This document shows positions 15,156 to 23,643 of a stretch of DNA of 64,000 nt, piece after piece. Within the stretch, counting starts at the first letter, position 1; each line of letters begins with the position of its first letter. Below the pieces are notes generated by a model that made no database searches, had not been told where the DNA came from, and was given only the letters and a program-made list of their open reading frames with translations. The position numbers and the translations under genes are program-made. This DNA comes from DASUBV01 sp963822485 (GTDB lineage Bacteria > Actinomycetota > Actinomycetes > Streptosporangiales > Streptosporangiaceae). The stretch spans positions 1 to 64,000 of the forward strand of contig CAWGHW010000007.1 of assembly GCA_963822485.1 (NCBI GenBank). The letters are read 5' to 3'.

Positions 15156-17225
15156 ATGATGCCGCGCACGCGTAGCCGCGGTGCGCACGCCGCCACTCAT
15201 CGTGCTCCGCGCACGGCGCCCAGGCCAGGGCCGCCGGCGCGGGAAACCCCGGGGCAGGGGGCCGCGGGGGACGGGGTGGGGTCCGGGACCGGTAACGCGA
15301 ACGGACAGGTCGGGGGAAGCAGGGTGGCACGACTGCCGCGAGCCACGCTCGGCAAGCTGGCTGCCGTCGTCGTGGTCCTCGGCGTCATCAGCTTCGGCCT
15401 GGTCAAGGGCGGCACGCCATCGGCCGAGCCCACCGTGCAGAAGTTCCTGCTGGCCTGGGAGCAACGGCAGTACAAGTCCGCGGCCGCGCTGACCACCGGC
15501 GGCCAGCAGACCGTCGCCGACGCCCTGCACGGGGCCTACCGGCAGCTGGACGCCGGTGACCTGGTCCTCCAGATGGCCCGGATCGCCCAGCATGGCTCGT
15601 CGGCCAGGGCCTGGTTCAGCGCCTCGGTCGACCTCGGCAGCGGCGGGCTGAGCTGGCAGTACCGGGGCAGCTTCGGCATGCGCGTGGTTGACGGCACCTG
15701 GAAGGTGCTGTGGAGCCCGTCGGTCATCGTGCCCGGCCTCCAGCCCGGCGACCGGCTGGCCGTGCTGACCAGCGTGCCCAGCCGCGCCCCGCTCCAGGAC
15801 TCCGACGGGCGCCCGCTGGTCCGCCCCTCGCGGGTCATCGTGCTGGGCGTCCGGCCCGACCAGCTCGCCCGCCCGCGCGCGACCGCCGACGCGCTGGCCG
15901 CCATCGCCGGCATCGGCTCCTCCAGCCAGGTGTACGGGCAGATCATCGCCGCGCCGTCCACCTCCTTCCTCGGCCTGATCCGGATGAGCCCGGCCACCTA
16001 CGCTCGGCTGCGGCACCGGCTGGCCCAGGTGCCGGGCCCGCTGATCGTGCATCACAGCATGGAGCGGCTGTTCGACAGCATCGCTCCCGTCGTCACCGGC
16101 GCCGTCGGCACCGAGACGGCCAGCGTGCTGCGCCAGAACGGGGTGCCCTACCGGCCGGGTACTACCGTCGGCCTGTCGGGCCTCCAGCAGGCCTACCAGC
16201 GCACCCTGACCGGCTCCCCGACCATCGAGGTCGTGCTTCAGAACGCGTCCGGCGGCAAGGTCAAGGTGCTCAAGCGCTGGACCGGCAGCGACGGCAGCCC
16301 GGTCAAGACCACGCTCGACAGCCGGGCCCAGGTCGCCGCCGACTCCGCGCTGGCCCATCTGCCCCGCTCCGCGGCCATCGTCGCGGTGCAGGCCGGCACC
16401 GGCCGGATCCTGGCCGTGGCCGCGCACCACGCGGGCCGGATGCCCGCCGTCAGCCCCCTGGCGGGCAAGTACGAGCCCGGCCAGGTGTTCACCATCGTGT
16501 CCACCGCCGCGCTGCTGGAGACCGGGTTCGACCCCCGCTCGCAGGTCCCGTGCAAGAGCGAGAACACCGTGGGCAACATCCGGTTCACCAATCACCCGGC
16601 CGAGGTCGGGCTGGGCGCCCAGCCCCCGTTCTCGGTCGACTTCGCGCACGCCTGCGGCACCGCCTTCGCCGGGTTGTTCCAGCAGCTCACGCCCAGCGAG
16701 CTGAGCAGCGCCGCCAAGCGGTTCGGGATCGGCGCGACCTGGCAGCTGCGGGTGGATAGCTACTCCGGCACCATCGGCGCCCCGCAGGGCTACGGCCAGA
16801 TCGCCGCCACCGCCATCGGCGCCGACGGAGTCCGGGTCAGCCCGCTGGACATGGCCCTGGCCGTCGGCCTCGTGCAGTCCGGCGGCTGGCACGTCCCCGA
16901 GCTGGTCACCGGCCAGACCGCCGCGCCGGGCCTGGCCGTCGCGGGCCGGCCCTTCAACAGCCAGGTCATCCTGGCGCTGCGCAAGCTCATGCGGGCCGCC
17001 GTGCGCCACGGCGCGGGCCGGGCCGCCGACGTGGGCGGCAGCCCGGTCTTCGGCCAGGTGGGCAGCTCCGTGCTGAGTGCCGGCGGCAAGGGCCTGCGTA
17101 CGTCCTGGTTCGTCGGCTATCAGGGCAAGATCGCGTTTGCGGTGGTTGAGCTCACTCGGTCCCCCGCCATGTCGGCCGCTCCGCTGGCCGGCGCCTTCCT
17201 GCGGGACCTGCGCACGGGGTCGTGA
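15156..17225 (+). CDS. Penicillin-binding-protein-like pseudoenzyme (MecA_N plus transpeptidase fold)
   Basis: The 689-residue protein has a Pro/Arg/Gly-rich cytoplasmic N-terminus (1-65), one membrane anchor (about 68-88, GKLAAVVVVLGVISFGL), an NTF2-like MecA_N domain (about 95-200), a dimerisation segment and a transpeptidase-like domain (about 390-685). All three catalytic motifs of class B PBPs are replaced. The SxxK position reads QVFT in KYEPGQVFTIVSTAALL; the SxN position falls in HACGTAFA with no serine/asparagine pair; the KTG position reads QVG in FGQVGSSVL. The fold context around each is intact, so this looks like a stable non-catalytic protein. A scaffold or sensor role in wall synthesis is inference. 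ATG 15156 is 11 nt after the smpB stop; an internal ATG (15159) and GTG are alternatives. Confidence 0.8.
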   Translation: MMPRTRSRGAHAATHRAPRTAPRPGPPARETPGQGAAGDGVGSGTGNANGQVGGSRVARLPRATLGKLAAVVVVLGVISFGLVKGGTPSAEPTVQKFLLAWEQRQYKSAAALTTGGQQTVADALHGAYRQLDAGDLVLQMARIAQHGSSARAWFSASVDLGSGGLSWQYRGSFGMRVVDGTWKVLWSPSVIVPGLQPGDRLAVLTSVPSRAPLQDSDGRPLVRPSRVIVLGVRPDQLARPRATADALAAIAGIGSSSQVYGQIIAAPSTSFLGLIRMSPATYARLRHRLAQVPGPLIVHHSMERLFDSIAPVVTGAVGTETASVLRQNGVPYRPGTTVGLSGLQQAYQRTLTGSPTIEVVLQNASGGKVKVLKRWTGSDGSPVKTTLDSRAQVAADSALAHLPRSAAIVAVQAGTGRILAVAAHHAGRMPAVSPLAGKYEPGQVFTIVSTAALLETGFDPRSQVPCKSENTVGNIRFTNHPAEVGLGAQPPFSVDFAHACGTAFAGLFQQLTPSELSSAAKRFGIGATWQLRVDSYSGTIGAPQGYGQIAATAIGADGVRVSPLDMALAVGLVQSGGWHVPELVTGQTAAPGLAVAGRPFNSQVILALRKLMRAAVRHGAGRAADVGGSPVFGQVGSSVLSAGGKGLRTSWFVGYQGKIAFAVVELTRSPAMSAAPLAGAFLRDLRTGS

Positions 17226-17631
17226 CTCGCGAATTACTCGCTTTTTGCTACCAGGGAGCAACCTTTCGGCTACTCTCCGACGTCTTTCTAAGTGACTGGG
17301 GTGCCGCTTGGGGGGTTGCGGCCCAGTCGTGATGAGAACCGGGCCTCATCTCGGGGGAGGCCCGGGGCCTGAGACCGGCCCCGACCCTGCCGGTCGACCC
17401 CCGTGGGCGCGTCTTCGGCCACCGCCAGCGCCCGCGGGGGCCTCATCACCACGATGGATGCCCGATGGGATCCGCGCTCTGCGGACGGCCCATCGGGCGT
17501 TCTGCGCTTCGAGCGGCGTTATCTCCGTGTTCTTGCGGGTATATCCGGTTTGGTTGATGCGCCTTGGTCCGGGCATAACGGGCCCGCGGTCGTCGTTGGC
17601 TCTACTGGAGCGCGTCCGGTAACGTGCTCTG

Positions 17632-17637
17632 TACAAC
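17632..17637 (+). promoter_or_regulatory. -10 box of ssrA
   Basis: TACAAC ends 6 nt before the first base of mature tmRNA (17644). No clear -35 at 16-18 bp. The preceding stretch 17226-17631 has no gene I can support; it holds short GC hairpins, for example GGGCCTC paired with GAGGCCC at 17341-17363. Confidence 0.5.
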
Positions 17638-17643
17638 TCAAGA

Positions 17644-18014
17644 GGGGGTGACAGGCTTCGACTTCGGTGGTTGATCCAGGGGAAGCGGGCCGAGGGTGGC
17701 GATTTCTACCTCGTTAATCCAGGGATCGCAACTTACAAGTGCCAAGTCACAGCGCACTAGCCTCGCCCTCGCGGCCTAAGAACCGCAAGTAAGAGGCTGT
17801 CAGCCCGGGAGTTCCTCCGGCCCGGTGTCTGGCATCAGCTAGGAGGATCAACCGTCTAGCCCGGTCGCGGGGCTTGGCGGGACACCAAACAGCGACTGAG
17901 CCCGTCGGCAGCTTGCCTGCGTGACTGCCGGGGCCGAGAAAAACACAGCAGGCTGCGCCCGGAGAAGCCCTGGTGATGTACTGAAGGACGCGGGTTCGAT
18001 TCCCGCCACCTCCA
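17644..18014 (+). ncRNA. ssrA: Transfer-messenger RNA (tmRNA)
   Basis: Rescues stalled ribosomes together with SmpB. The 5' end GGGGGTGACAGGCTTCGACT is the tmRNA signature. Its first seven bases pair completely (one G-U) with CACCTCC at 18007-18013, and the T arm GCGGGTTCGATTCCCGC precedes it. The discriminator is A at 18014; CCA is not encoded. The tag reading frame is best placed at 17741-17779: GCC resume codon, then AKSQRTSLALAA and TAA. The ALAA end and the KSQR core resemble corynebacterial and mycobacterial tags. The resume codon is inferred from the alanine and the tag length of 12. A strong terminator follows directly. Confidence 0.95.
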
Positions 18015-18019
18015 CGTGC

Positions 18020-18064
18020 GGCCCGTGCCGCCGTCTCGCCTCCGGCGAGACGGCGGCACGGGCC
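18020..18064 (+). terminator. Rho-independent terminator of ssrA
   Basis: Perfect 21-bp inverted repeat (18020-18040 with 18044-18064) around a 3-base TCC loop, followed by the T-rich TTCGTTGTGTTT. It begins six bases after the mature 3' end of tmRNA. Confidence 0.85.
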
Positions 18065-18170
18065 TTCGTTGTGTTTGCCCAGGGGGCCCGAGCCCCCTGG
18101 AACCCCCACGCCCGAGGGGGCTCCGCCCCCGGGACCCCCCTGGGTCGCTTGTGGTTACGCCCGCGCGCCG

Positions 18171-18219
18171 CGTTGCGTCCGCGCGCCCGTTGCGTCCGCG
18201 CGCCCGTTGCGTCCGCGCC
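18171..18219 (+). repeat. 17-bp tandem repeat, three copies
   Basis: Unit CGTTGCGTCCGCGCGCC at 18171, 18188 and 18205 (last copy two bases short). It lies in the 430-bp gene-free stretch 18015-18443 between ssrA and the glycosidase gene. A second GC-rich hairpin region precedes it at about 18070-18145. Confidence 0.7.
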
Positions 18220-18316
18220 ATTGGGTCCCCACGGGCCACATGAACTCCGCGGACCACTTCCGCCTCAGGGCCCGGCCGGATCCTGGCTTTCGCTCCGCCG
18301 AGATAGTAGCAACCGC

Positions 18317-18363
18317 GATCGCGGGGACTTTTCGGTCAATACGACTGAAAAGTCCCCGCGATC
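18317..18363. terminator. 17-bp perfect inverted repeat, 3' of the GH59 gene
   Basis: Arms 18317-18333 and 18347-18363 pair without mismatch around a 13-base loop. The outer part is GC-rich and the inner part ends in TTTTC/GAAAA, so it could act as a terminator read from either strand. It lies 80 bp beyond the stop of the minus-strand glycosidase. Confidence 0.6.
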
Positions 18364-18443
18364 ATGAACAGAGCCCAGCACCACCGGACGCGCCAGGATC
18401 TCGCCCGTCGTTGAAGTGCCGCTGATCTTGGTCTGGGGGTGGG

Positions 18444-20468
18444 CTACCTGGTTACCGTGAGGCTGTTGAAGTGGACGGGGTACCAGCCGCCGGTGCTGAT
18501 GCCGGCGTCGCCGGCGGCGTAGGTCTTGTCGGTGAGGGACTTGACGGTAGTGCCGTTGATGGCGGCGGTCAGCTTGCTCCCGTTGGCGGCCAGGGACAGG
18601 GTGACCGGGGTGCCGGTCCCCACCGCACCCGACTTCAGGGTGCCCGAGGCCAGGAGCTTGGCCTGGCCGCCGGACCGGTTCCTGATCAGCTTCCACTGGC
18701 CCGACTGGGTCAGCGTGAACTGGTAGGCATAGAACCGCTGGGCCACGCCGTCGGCCTTCGGGTGGTTGAACCGGGAGATCACGCCCGCGCTCTGGCTTGC
18801 TCCGGTGAAGGTGATGTTGGCCTTGACCGTGTAGTTCTTCCAGGTGTTGCCGCCCACGACGGCGTACGGGAAGCGCGTGTTCACCGCGTTCTGCCAGAAC
18901 ACGGGGCGGTTCACGGTGGTCTGCTCGAACGTGGTCGTGCTGCCTCCCACGTACTCGAAGGAGCCGTCCTCGGGACCGAGGTCCGTGGGCTCGTTCGAGG
19001 CGTCAGGCGTCGCGGTGTAGGGCAGCGGCATGGTCTTGGCGGCGGGGATGTCCGGGCTTCCCTTGCCCTCGCCGGTGGTCGTGGTGAAGGTGTAGATGAA
19101 GCCGCGCCTGAGGGTGTAGCTGAAGTTGCCGCGCGAGGGACGCACGGTGCCCCGGTTGAACATCCAGCTTCCGGAGTGCTTGGTGTTCAGGTTGGTGCTC
19201 CACACGTGCACGGCCGCGTCGGGCAGGCCGGAGTCGACGTGCACGGTGATGGTCTGGTCCCGCGGGGCCTGGGTGGTCTGGGCCACCAGGCTCCAGGCGT
19301 TGTGCTTGGGCGACTCGTAGGCGGTGTAGGACCCGAACGTGCCGCCCAGCTGGCCGCTGGCCCCGTTGACGTGCCGCCAGCCGGGCTCGGTGAACTGACT
19401 GGTCTGGGCGAGCACCCAGGCCATCTCGTTGACGCTGTAGTGCCCGCTCCAGGGCTGCGGCGCGTACATCAGGCCCCGGTCCTCCTCGGGCAGGAACGCG
19501 GGCATGGAGCTGACCAGCGGCCACTCAATCAGCCCGGTCGCGTTGACCTGGATGAAGGCGTTGACGAGGGACCGGGCCATGGCGGGGATCCCGGTGGTCT
19601 CGCGCAGCGCGCCGATCTCGGACTCCCAGATCGGCTTGCCCGACTTGCGGGCGGCCTCCGGCACCGTGCAGTTGTTGCCGGTGGCGGGATAGCGGCACAG
19701 GTTGTGATAGGCCAGCACCGAGATCGCCTTCCGGAACGCCGGGTGCCGGGCCAGGAAACCGGCGACGTCGCCGGGCTTGCTGACCTTGGCGAACGAGTCC
19801 ACGGCGGCGATCTGCGTGCTCCGGTAGCCGGCCTTGTTGAGCGCGGCCCGCAGGTTGACGAACCACTGCATGATCGCCGGGGTGATGCCGTGCGGAAGAT
19901 GCTCGTTCCAGCCGCCGATGTAGTTGACCTTGAGGCCGTCCTTGGCCGCGCAGTTCAGCCAGTCGATGATGTAGCCGATGTCGGCCTGGGTCCAGCCGCC
20001 CTGCGTGCCGCCGACCCAGTGGGGCGCGTTCCACTGCAGGCCGTACAGCTGGATGCTGGGGTCAAGCGCCCTGGCCTGCTTGGCCAGCCAGAACTCGTAC
20101 CCGGCGTTGCAGTTGATGTTGCCCTTGGTCTGCTCGATCGAGGGCTCGGCGCCGTCGGTCGCGTAGGCGTCGCCGCCGATCTCCAGCTTCAGGATCTGGA
20201 GGTCAGCCCCGTAGCCGGGCTTGAACAGGTAGTCCAGGATCTGCTGGCGCTGCGGGTTCGGGTAGTCGATCAGCAGGCGGCTGTTCCCGCCGCCGCCGCT
20301 GATCGCTCCGACACCCTGGAACGCCGGTCCAACCCGCGCCCCGTTGATCGTCACTCCCGTGACGTGGGCGCCGGCCGCTTTCAGCGCGGACGCCCTCGGC
20401 ACCACAGTGACCAGCCCGATCAGCACGATGACCGCGCCAGCGTATACGTGGGCCCACCTGAAACGCAT
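18444..20468 (-). CDS. Secreted GH59 galactosylceramidase-like glycosidase
   Basis: From ATG 20468 the 674-residue protein starts with a signal peptide (MRFRWAHVYAGAVIVLIGL, cleavage near PRASA). The catalytic TIM barrel matches galactocerebrosidase in order: FQGVGAISGGGGNSRLLIDY, PQRQQILDYLFKPGYGADLQ, LKLEIGGDAYATDGAEPS, YIGGWNEH with the acid/base glutamate, and KPIWESEIGAL with the nucleophile glutamate. PWSGHYSVNEMAWVLAQTSQ also matches. A C-terminal concanavalin-like (LamG-type) domain occupies about 490-670. An upstream ATG at 20546 is rejected because it overlaps the -10 TATAGT (20553-20548). The enzyme probably removes galactose from galactolipids or other beta-galactosides outside the cell; the natural substrate is not known. 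Confidence 0.85.
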   Translation of the reverse strand: MRFRWAHVYAGAVIVLIGLVTVVPRASALKAAGAHVTGVTINGARVGPAFQGVGAISGGGGNSRLLIDYPNPQRQQILDYLFKPGYGADLQILKLEIGGDAYATDGAEPSIEQTKGNINCNAGYEFWLAKQARALDPSIQLYGLQWNAPHWVGGTQGGWTQADIGYIIDWLNCAAKDGLKVNYIGGWNEHLPHGITPAIMQWFVNLRAALNKAGYRSTQIAAVDSFAKVSKPGDVAGFLARHPAFRKAISVLAYHNLCRYPATGNNCTVPEAARKSGKPIWESEIGALRETTGIPAMARSLVNAFIQVNATGLIEWPLVSSMPAFLPEEDRGLMYAPQPWSGHYSVNEMAWVLAQTSQFTEPGWRHVNGASGQLGGTFGSYTAYESPKHNAWSLVAQTTQAPRDQTITVHVDSGLPDAAVHVWSTNLNTKHSGSWMFNRGTVRPSRGNFSYTLRRGFIYTFTTTTGEGKGSPDIPAAKTMPLPYTATPDASNEPTDLGPEDGSFEYVGGSTTTFEQTTVNRPVFWQNAVNTRFPYAVVGGNTWKNYTVKANITFTGASQSAGVISRFNHPKADGVAQRFYAYQFTLTQSGQWKLIRNRSGGQAKLLASGTLKSGAVGTGTPVTLSLAANGSKLTAAINGTTVKSLTDKTYAAGDAGISTGGWYPVHFNSLTVTR

Positions 20469-20547
20469 GAATCCCTGCACTTTCCTGGCCCGCCACGGCG
20501 GGCGCTGGCCGACAGGTCGCGACTGACCTCGCCAATAGACCGACATG

Positions 20548-20627
20548 ACTATATCGGGGGGATTGCTCCAGGTTAATCCGGTAGTTCTCGGATTTTTGGG
20601 TACTACTGATACTCAGGATCTGATACT
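20548..20627. promoter_or_regulatory. Divergent control region between GH59 gene and MmyB regulator, with CTGATACT direct repeats
   Basis: On the minus strand TATAGT (20553-20548) is a good -10 for the glycosidase. On the plus strand CTGATACT occurs twice, at 20606-20613 and 20620-20627, 14 bp apart, followed by GGTACTGG. The regulator's own -10-like TATGCT (20642-20647) stands 6 nt before its ATG. The repeats are plausible binding sites for the neighbouring regulator. Confidence 0.5.
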
Positions 20628-20653
20628 GGTACTGGTCCGGCTATGCTGGCGAG

Positions 20654-21463
20654 ATGGCCCGATCTGGTGATCCGCAGGCGCTGGGGCAGCTGCTCCGGTC
20701 CCGGCGCGAACGCCTGCTTCCGGCCGACGTCGGCCTGCCGGCCGGCACCCGGCGGCGCGCGCCGGGGCTGCGCCGGGAGGAAGTCGCCCTGCTGGCCAGC
20801 CTGTCGCCGACCTACTACACGTTCCTCGAGCAGGGTCGTCCGGTCCATCCCTCCGACCAGGTACTGGACGCGCTGGCCAGCGCGCTGCGCATGACCGTCG
20901 CCGAGCACCGGTACCTGCGGGTGCTGGCCAACGGGCCGGGCGACGAGGACGGCGCCCCGGACGGCTCGGCGGCGCCGCCGGAGCGGCTCGATCCCGGCGT
21001 GGCCGACCTAGTGCACCGGCTCGACCCCAGCCCCACCTACGTCAAGGGCCGCCGCTGGGATGTGCTGGTGGCCAACCAGGCCGCGCGGGAGCTGTTCACC
21101 GACTGGGCCGCGTGGCCGGCCGGCGAGCGCAACCTGGTGCACTGGATGTTCACCGCGCCGCGGGCCCGCGAGGTCTACCTGGACTGGGAGTCCGAGGCCC
21201 GGGCCATGCTGGGCCGGTTCCGGCTGGCCGCCGCGCGCCACCCGGCTGATCCCGACTTCCAGGCCCTGATCGACGCGCTGCACAACGACAGCGACCACGT
21301 CCGGGAGTGGTGGCCGGACCACGACGTGCGCCCGGTGGGCAGCGGAACCAAGAAGCTGCGCCACCCGCGGCTCGGCCCGCTCGACTACTCCCACGTCGTG
21401 CTGCAGGTCGCCGACAGCCCCGAGCAGACGCTGGTCACCTACACGGCGGCTAGCCCCGGCTGA
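20654..21463 (+). CDS. MmyB-type helix-turn-helix transcriptional regulator
   Basis: A 269-residue protein. The N-terminal XRE-like domain (residues 5-85) has the MmyB hallmark GLRREEVALLASLSPTYYTF followed by LEQGR. The C-terminal part (about 105-265) is the PAS-like MmyB ligand-binding domain with RRWDVLVANQAARELF and FQALIDALHNDS. Such regulators are abundant in actinomycetes and often control an adjacent oxidoreductase or transporter; the fatty-acid ligand reported for MmyB structures is family knowledge, not visible here. It is divergent from the glycosidase and convergent with the MFS exporter. ATG 20654 with TATGCT 6 nt before suggests leaderless mRNA. Confidence 0.85.
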   Translation: MARSGDPQALGQLLRSRRERLLPADVGLPAGTRRRAPGLRREEVALLASLSPTYYTFLEQGRPVHPSDQVLDALASALRMTVAEHRYLRVLANGPGDEDGAPDGSAAPPERLDPGVADLVHRLDPSPTYVKGRRWDVLVANQAARELFTDWAAWPAGERNLVHWMFTAPRAREVYLDWESEARAMLGRFRLAAARHPADPDFQALIDALHNDSDHVREWWPDHDVRPVGSGTKKLRHPRLGPLDYSHVVLQVADSPEQTLVTYTAASPG

Positions 21464-21496
21464 GGACCAGCTCGCCGACCGTGACAGCACGTGAGC

Positions 21497-22789
21497 TCAC
21501 TCATTGGCACGGCCGGACGGTTCCGCGCGGGTGGACGGTTCGGCGGATCTGGTCCCGGTAGGCCGGCTCCAGGCGAGCCGCGTGATCAGGCGCCGGCCGG
21601 GTCCGGGCCGGACCACGGCCAGCGTGCCCAGGCAGGTCGCGGCCAGCAGCACGTACGGGATCAGGTCCGAGGTGGCCTGGGCGATGGCCCCGGTGGCCCC
21701 GGCCGCCACCGCCTGCCCGGAAGCCCAGGCCAGGTTGGCCAGCCCGAACGCCAGGCCCTGGTTCAGGCCCAGCCGGTCCGCGCCGCCGCTGAGCAGCGAC
21801 ATGGCCGGCGCGAACATCGTGCCGAACGACGGCATGCCGACGATCAGCGCGGCCACCAGCACGAACTCCGGCGCGAGGGTCGGCGCCAGCAGGCTGAGCA
21901 CGACCGCGGCGGCCAGCGACAGCTGCACCGGGGCGGCCGGCCCGCGCCGGTCGGACAGCCGTCCGGCCAGCGGCGACAGCCCGGTCTCCAGCGCCGCAGA
22001 GACCAGGAATGTCGCGCCGATGATCGCGGCGCTGCCGCCCAGCGCGCTGATCCGCAGCGGCGCGAGCACGTCCAGCACGCCGAACCCCAGCCCCGGCAGC
22101 ATGGTCAGCCACATGCCCGCCGCCACGTCCCGGTCCCGCACCGCCGGAATCGCGGCCCGCAGGCCCTGGGCCTGGGTGCCGTGCGGCCGCGGCACAACGA
22201 ACGCGGCCACCATCAGGATGGCCCCGGCCACCGCCGCGGCCGAGAACGCCGGGCCGGTGCCGACCTGGCTGGCCACCGCCCCGATCACCGGGCCGAGCAG
22301 GGCGCCGCCGACCGCCGCGCCCAGCGCCGTGCCGAGCAGCTCGCCCCGCCGCTGCGGCGGGGCCACCGTGGCCAGCCAGGCCATGCCGGCGGCCCAGGTG
22401 CACGCGCCGCCCACGCCCTGGACCAGGCGCGCGGTGTCCAGGATGACCTCGGCGTGGGCCCAGCCGAAGATGAACGTCGACACGCTCATCAGGGCCAGTC
22501 CCAGCAGCACTACGAGCCGGCAGCCCAGCCGGGAGGTCAGCACCCCGCCCGGCAGCGACCCGATCAGCGTGCCGATGGGATAGGAGGCCACCAGCAGGCC
22601 CACGCCCGACTTCGACAGGCCCGCGGTGTGCACGTAGTGCGGCAGCAGCGGGGTCAGCGCGGTGAAGAAGATCGTCTCGACCAGCACCAGCACGCACACG
22701 AAGACGAGCAGGGCGCGGACTCGGCGGGGCAGCCGGGGCCGGGGGGCGGGAGCTGCCTCAGGGCGCGGTGTCACCTCGCGTCGCGCCAC
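21497..22789 (-). CDS. Major facilitator superfamily exporter, 12 TM
   Basis: A 430-residue MFS protein with about 12 helices. The loop 2-3 motif appears as GGVLTSRLGCRLVVLLG (degenerate motif A) and the family's internal repeat is visible as SPLAGRLSDRRGPAAP in the second half. RLVQGVGGACTWAAGMAW resembles motif C of drug:H+ antiporters, so export of a small toxic compound is likely but unproven. The GTG start at 22789 lies 32 nt inside the end of the upstream DUF2231 gene, so the two are probably co-transcribed. Confidence 0.8.
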   Translation of the reverse strand: MARREVTPRPEAAPAPRPRLPRRVRALLVFVCVLVLVETIFFTALTPLLPHYVHTAGLSKSGVGLLVASYPIGTLIGSLPGGVLTSRLGCRLVVLLGLALMSVSTFIFGWAHAEVILDTARLVQGVGGACTWAAGMAWLATVAPPQRRGELLGTALGAAVGGALLGPVIGAVASQVGTGPAFSAAAVAGAILMVAAFVVPRPHGTQAQGLRAAIPAVRDRDVAAGMWLTMLPGLGFGVLDVLAPLRISALGGSAAIIGATFLVSAALETGLSPLAGRLSDRRGPAAPVQLSLAAAVVLSLLAPTLAPEFVLVAALIVGMPSFGTMFAPAMSLLSGGADRLGLNQGLAFGLANLAWASGQAVAAGATGAIAQATSDLIPYVLLAATCLGTLAVVRPGPGRRLITRLAWSRPTGTRSAEPSTRAEPSGRANE

Positions 22790-23411
22790 GCCCGTCCCAT
22801 CCTGTCTCCTGGTACGGCCCCGCCGACCAGCCGGTCACGTCAGTGTGCCCGGCGCCGGCCTGCTCATGATCATCCGGGGCCGGCCCGGAAGGCAACTGCG
22901 AATTCACCGTGAGGGCGGCCGGGTCCACGCCCATGGCGTGGGCGAACACCAGCTTCCCGCCGAAGTACCCGCCCGTGCAGGCCACGATCGCCGCCGTCAG
23001 GGAGAGCGCAACCACGCCGGGCGGGGTCGAGGCCCTGGAGCCATAGTCGCTGAGGCGCCAGGCTACATCGCCCGCACCGATCATGAAAGCGGCGGCCATC
23101 ACGCTGACGTGCGCGGCGACCGTGCGCAGCTGGTCCGGTGCGTCATCCGCCAGGGCACCGGAGTTGCCCGGCCACAGCCGTATCAGGTCCCAGAACCCCG
23201 TCGCCATGGTGATCAGGCAGATGACCAGGCCGCCGATGAGCACGAACGTGCCCGCGTGCCAGAGCTGCCCGGCCCAGCGATACCGCCCGCCGCCCGCGGC
23301 CGAGGCGATGTCAAAAGCGGCGGCGAAAACATAGGCCGCGAGGGGGAAATGGGTAAAAGGCGGGTGCACCGGTTTAATATGTGCGCGAAAGCGATGAGAT
23401 CTGCCGGTCAC
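22758..23411 (-). CDS. DUF2231 family membrane protein
   Basis: A 217-residue protein with four transmembrane helices (about residues 20-45, 50-78, 95-120 and 130-155) and a polar C-terminal tail. The start HIKPVHPPFTHFPLAAYVFA is the characteristic beginning of DUF2231 proteins, a family of unknown function that often lies next to redox or heavy-metal genes. GTG 23411 is preceded by a GGCGGACC sequence. It is divergent from the Rieske gene, with 220 bp between them. Confidence 0.75.
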   Translation of the reverse strand: MTGRSHRFRAHIKPVHPPFTHFPLAAYVFAAAFDIASAAGGGRYRWAGQLWHAGTFVLIGGLVICLITMATGFWDLIRLWPGNSGALADDAPDQLRTVAAHVSVMAAAFMIGAGDVAWRLSDYGSRASTPPGVVALSLTAAIVACTGGYFGGKLVFAHAMGVDPAALTVNSQLPSGPAPDDHEQAGAGHTDVTGWSAGPYQETGWDGRGATRGDTAP

Positions 23412-23595
23412 CTGGTCCGCCTTAATTTGCAGATTGCCGATAAGGTACCGCGTACCACAGCTTCTAGGTCCTTGTTAACGTAAGTCCGGCCGGGCCGGTT
23501 CAGGAGGCTCCGCGGGCGTGCGTGACGGGCCGGGCGCGGGCCGGGCCCGGGCCGGGCAGCGGCCACCGCCCCTGGCCGCTGGATCGCCTGCGTGC

Positions 23596-23643
23596 TAGAC
23601 AGAATTTAGTGCCCCGCTTACAGTTGACTGTATGGTCAGTCAA
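23596..23643 (+). promoter_or_regulatory. Rieske gene promoter with overlapping palindromic operator (regulon site D)
   Basis: -35 TAGACA (23596-23601), 17-bp spacer, -10 TACAGT (23619-23624), then 7 nt to ATG 23632. The inverted repeat TTGACTG-TATGGT-CAGTCAA (23624-23643) covers the start point and start codon. It matches the operators at 28.70, 44.07 and 50.88 kb at 17 of 20 positions, so repression by the same factor is likely. Confidence 0.7.

Noticed and set aside
15081..17261. 726-codon open frame on the minus strand opposite the PBP-like gene, and similar long frames at 3144-5084 (-), 5739-7994 (-), 18471-20576 (+), 30188-32389 (+) and 61136-62932 (+)
   Set aside because: They are antisense or out-of-phase shadows in very GC-rich DNA: composition dominated by Arg, Gly, Pro, Ala, no recognisable motifs, and the opposite frame encodes a clear family.
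17341..17643. Small genes in the ssrA upstream region (frames of 82-104 codons)
   Set aside because: No ribosome site, no homologue-like sequence, mutually overlapping frames; GC hairpins explain the region better.
20466..20546. Upstream ATG at 20546 for the GH59 glycosidase
   Set aside because: It overlaps the -10 box TATAGT and would lie before the transcription start; the internal ATG 20468 begins a normal signal peptide.
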